From positions 1 through 5,605 of the forward strand of contig JAPUFZ010000325.1 in assembly GCA_027293245.1 (NCBI GenBank): 5,605 nucleotides of DNA. Direction: 5' to 3'. Origin of the DNA: Gammaproteobacteria bacterium. GTDB taxonomy: Bacteria; Pseudomonadota; Gammaproteobacteria; GCA-001735895. Under the pieces are notes generated by a model that saw nothing but the letters and a program-made list of their open reading frames with translations, was not told the DNA's origin and did no database searches. Position numbers and translations under genes: made by a program. This document shows, in pieces, positions 5,281 to 5,605 of this stretch. Position 1 is the first letter of the stretch. Every line of letters begins with the position of its first letter.

Positions 5281-5605
5281 ATGCCCGACGAGGCCATGAA
5301 AAACCAGATTTATGCGACCCTGATTGTTCAGTATATTCTGGGTGTAATTTACCTGTTCGGGGTTGTAATCTGGGATGATGATGTCATGCTATCAGCGTTA
5401 GTAGGTTGTATGGCCTGCCTGGCACCCAATACCTACCATAGTATTCGGATGCTGAGGCAGACTGAAAATAATAATGCGATGCAGTGGTTAGGTTACGCAT
5501 ACCGGTCCGAGTTTGTAAAATGGTTGATGACAGGCATGATTTTTTTGCTGGCATTCACCGCAAACTACCAATGGGATCCGATAGTTTTATTCGCTGGATT
5601 TTGTT
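5281..5605 (+). CDS. atpI: ATP synthase protein I (AtpI), 3' end cut off by the window
   Basis: AtpI is a small inner-membrane protein encoded first in many atp operons. It is thought to help assemble the Fo c-ring and is not part of the finished enzyme. About 108 codons are present. From the second methionine, a first membrane segment covers residues 7-26, a second about 30-46, and a third follows YRSEFVKWLM, which is typical of the gammaproteobacterial family. WDPIVLFAGF begins the fourth. Two in-frame starts are possible, at 5281 and 5296. GGAGGG (5260-5265) is the only good Shine-Dalgarno and is nearer the first; a GGC-GAA-GCC hairpin (5268-5276) could shorten the spacing. The second start gives a more usual N-terminus (MKNQIY). 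The context after parA-parB and behind its own promoter supports the call, as atpB would normally follow. Confidence 0.88.
   Translation, partial: MPDEAMKNQIYATLIVQYILGVIYLFGVVIWDDDVMLSALVGCMACLAPNTYHSIRMLRQTENNNAMQWLGYAYRSEFVKWLMTGMIFLLAFTANYQWDPIVLFAGFC

Overview
The window looks like a piece of a gammaproteobacterial chromosome. The reasons are the conserved order mnmG-rsmG-parA-parB-atpI, the very close, nearly gap-free match of the MnmG protein to the enterobacterial type, and the type IV pilin sequence. I cannot name a genus.

Layout. Bases 1-320 (minus strand) hold the start of a type IV major pilin gene, cut off by the window edge. Its long 5' leader contains a recognisable GEMM-type (class I cyclic di-GMP) riboswitch aptamer at about 400-490, also on the minus strand. 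It has the GAAA tetraloop, a tetraloop receptor, the GCAAAG joining segment and a closing P1 stem. A second pairing between the aptamer's P2 strand and a segment just downstream suggests how the switch could work. Bases 491-980 contain no convincing gene. They hold a hairpin just 5' of the aptamer, an AT-rich segment (541-600), a short palindrome (624-641), a -10 box with a GC-rich discriminator (762-767), and a GC-rich repeat- and hairpin-rich segment (about 779-895) that would form the mnmG leader.

From 981 to 5158 four plus-strand genes are packed as one probable operon. They are mnmG (GTG start), rsmG (TTG start overlapping the mnmG stop), parA (1 base after rsmG) and parB (5 bases after parA). 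They cover tRNA wobble-uridine modification, 16S rRNA methylation and chromosome partitioning. A 122-base gap then carries a good sigma-70 promoter (TTGATT, 17 bases, TATACT). It drives the truncated atpI, normally the first gene of the F1Fo ATP synthase operon.

Together this is a replication-origin-proximal housekeeping locus with a surface-pilus gene placed divergently upstream. The pilin leader is the part most worth attention, because it ties pilus production to cyclic dinucleotide signalling. The other genes look intact and ordinary.
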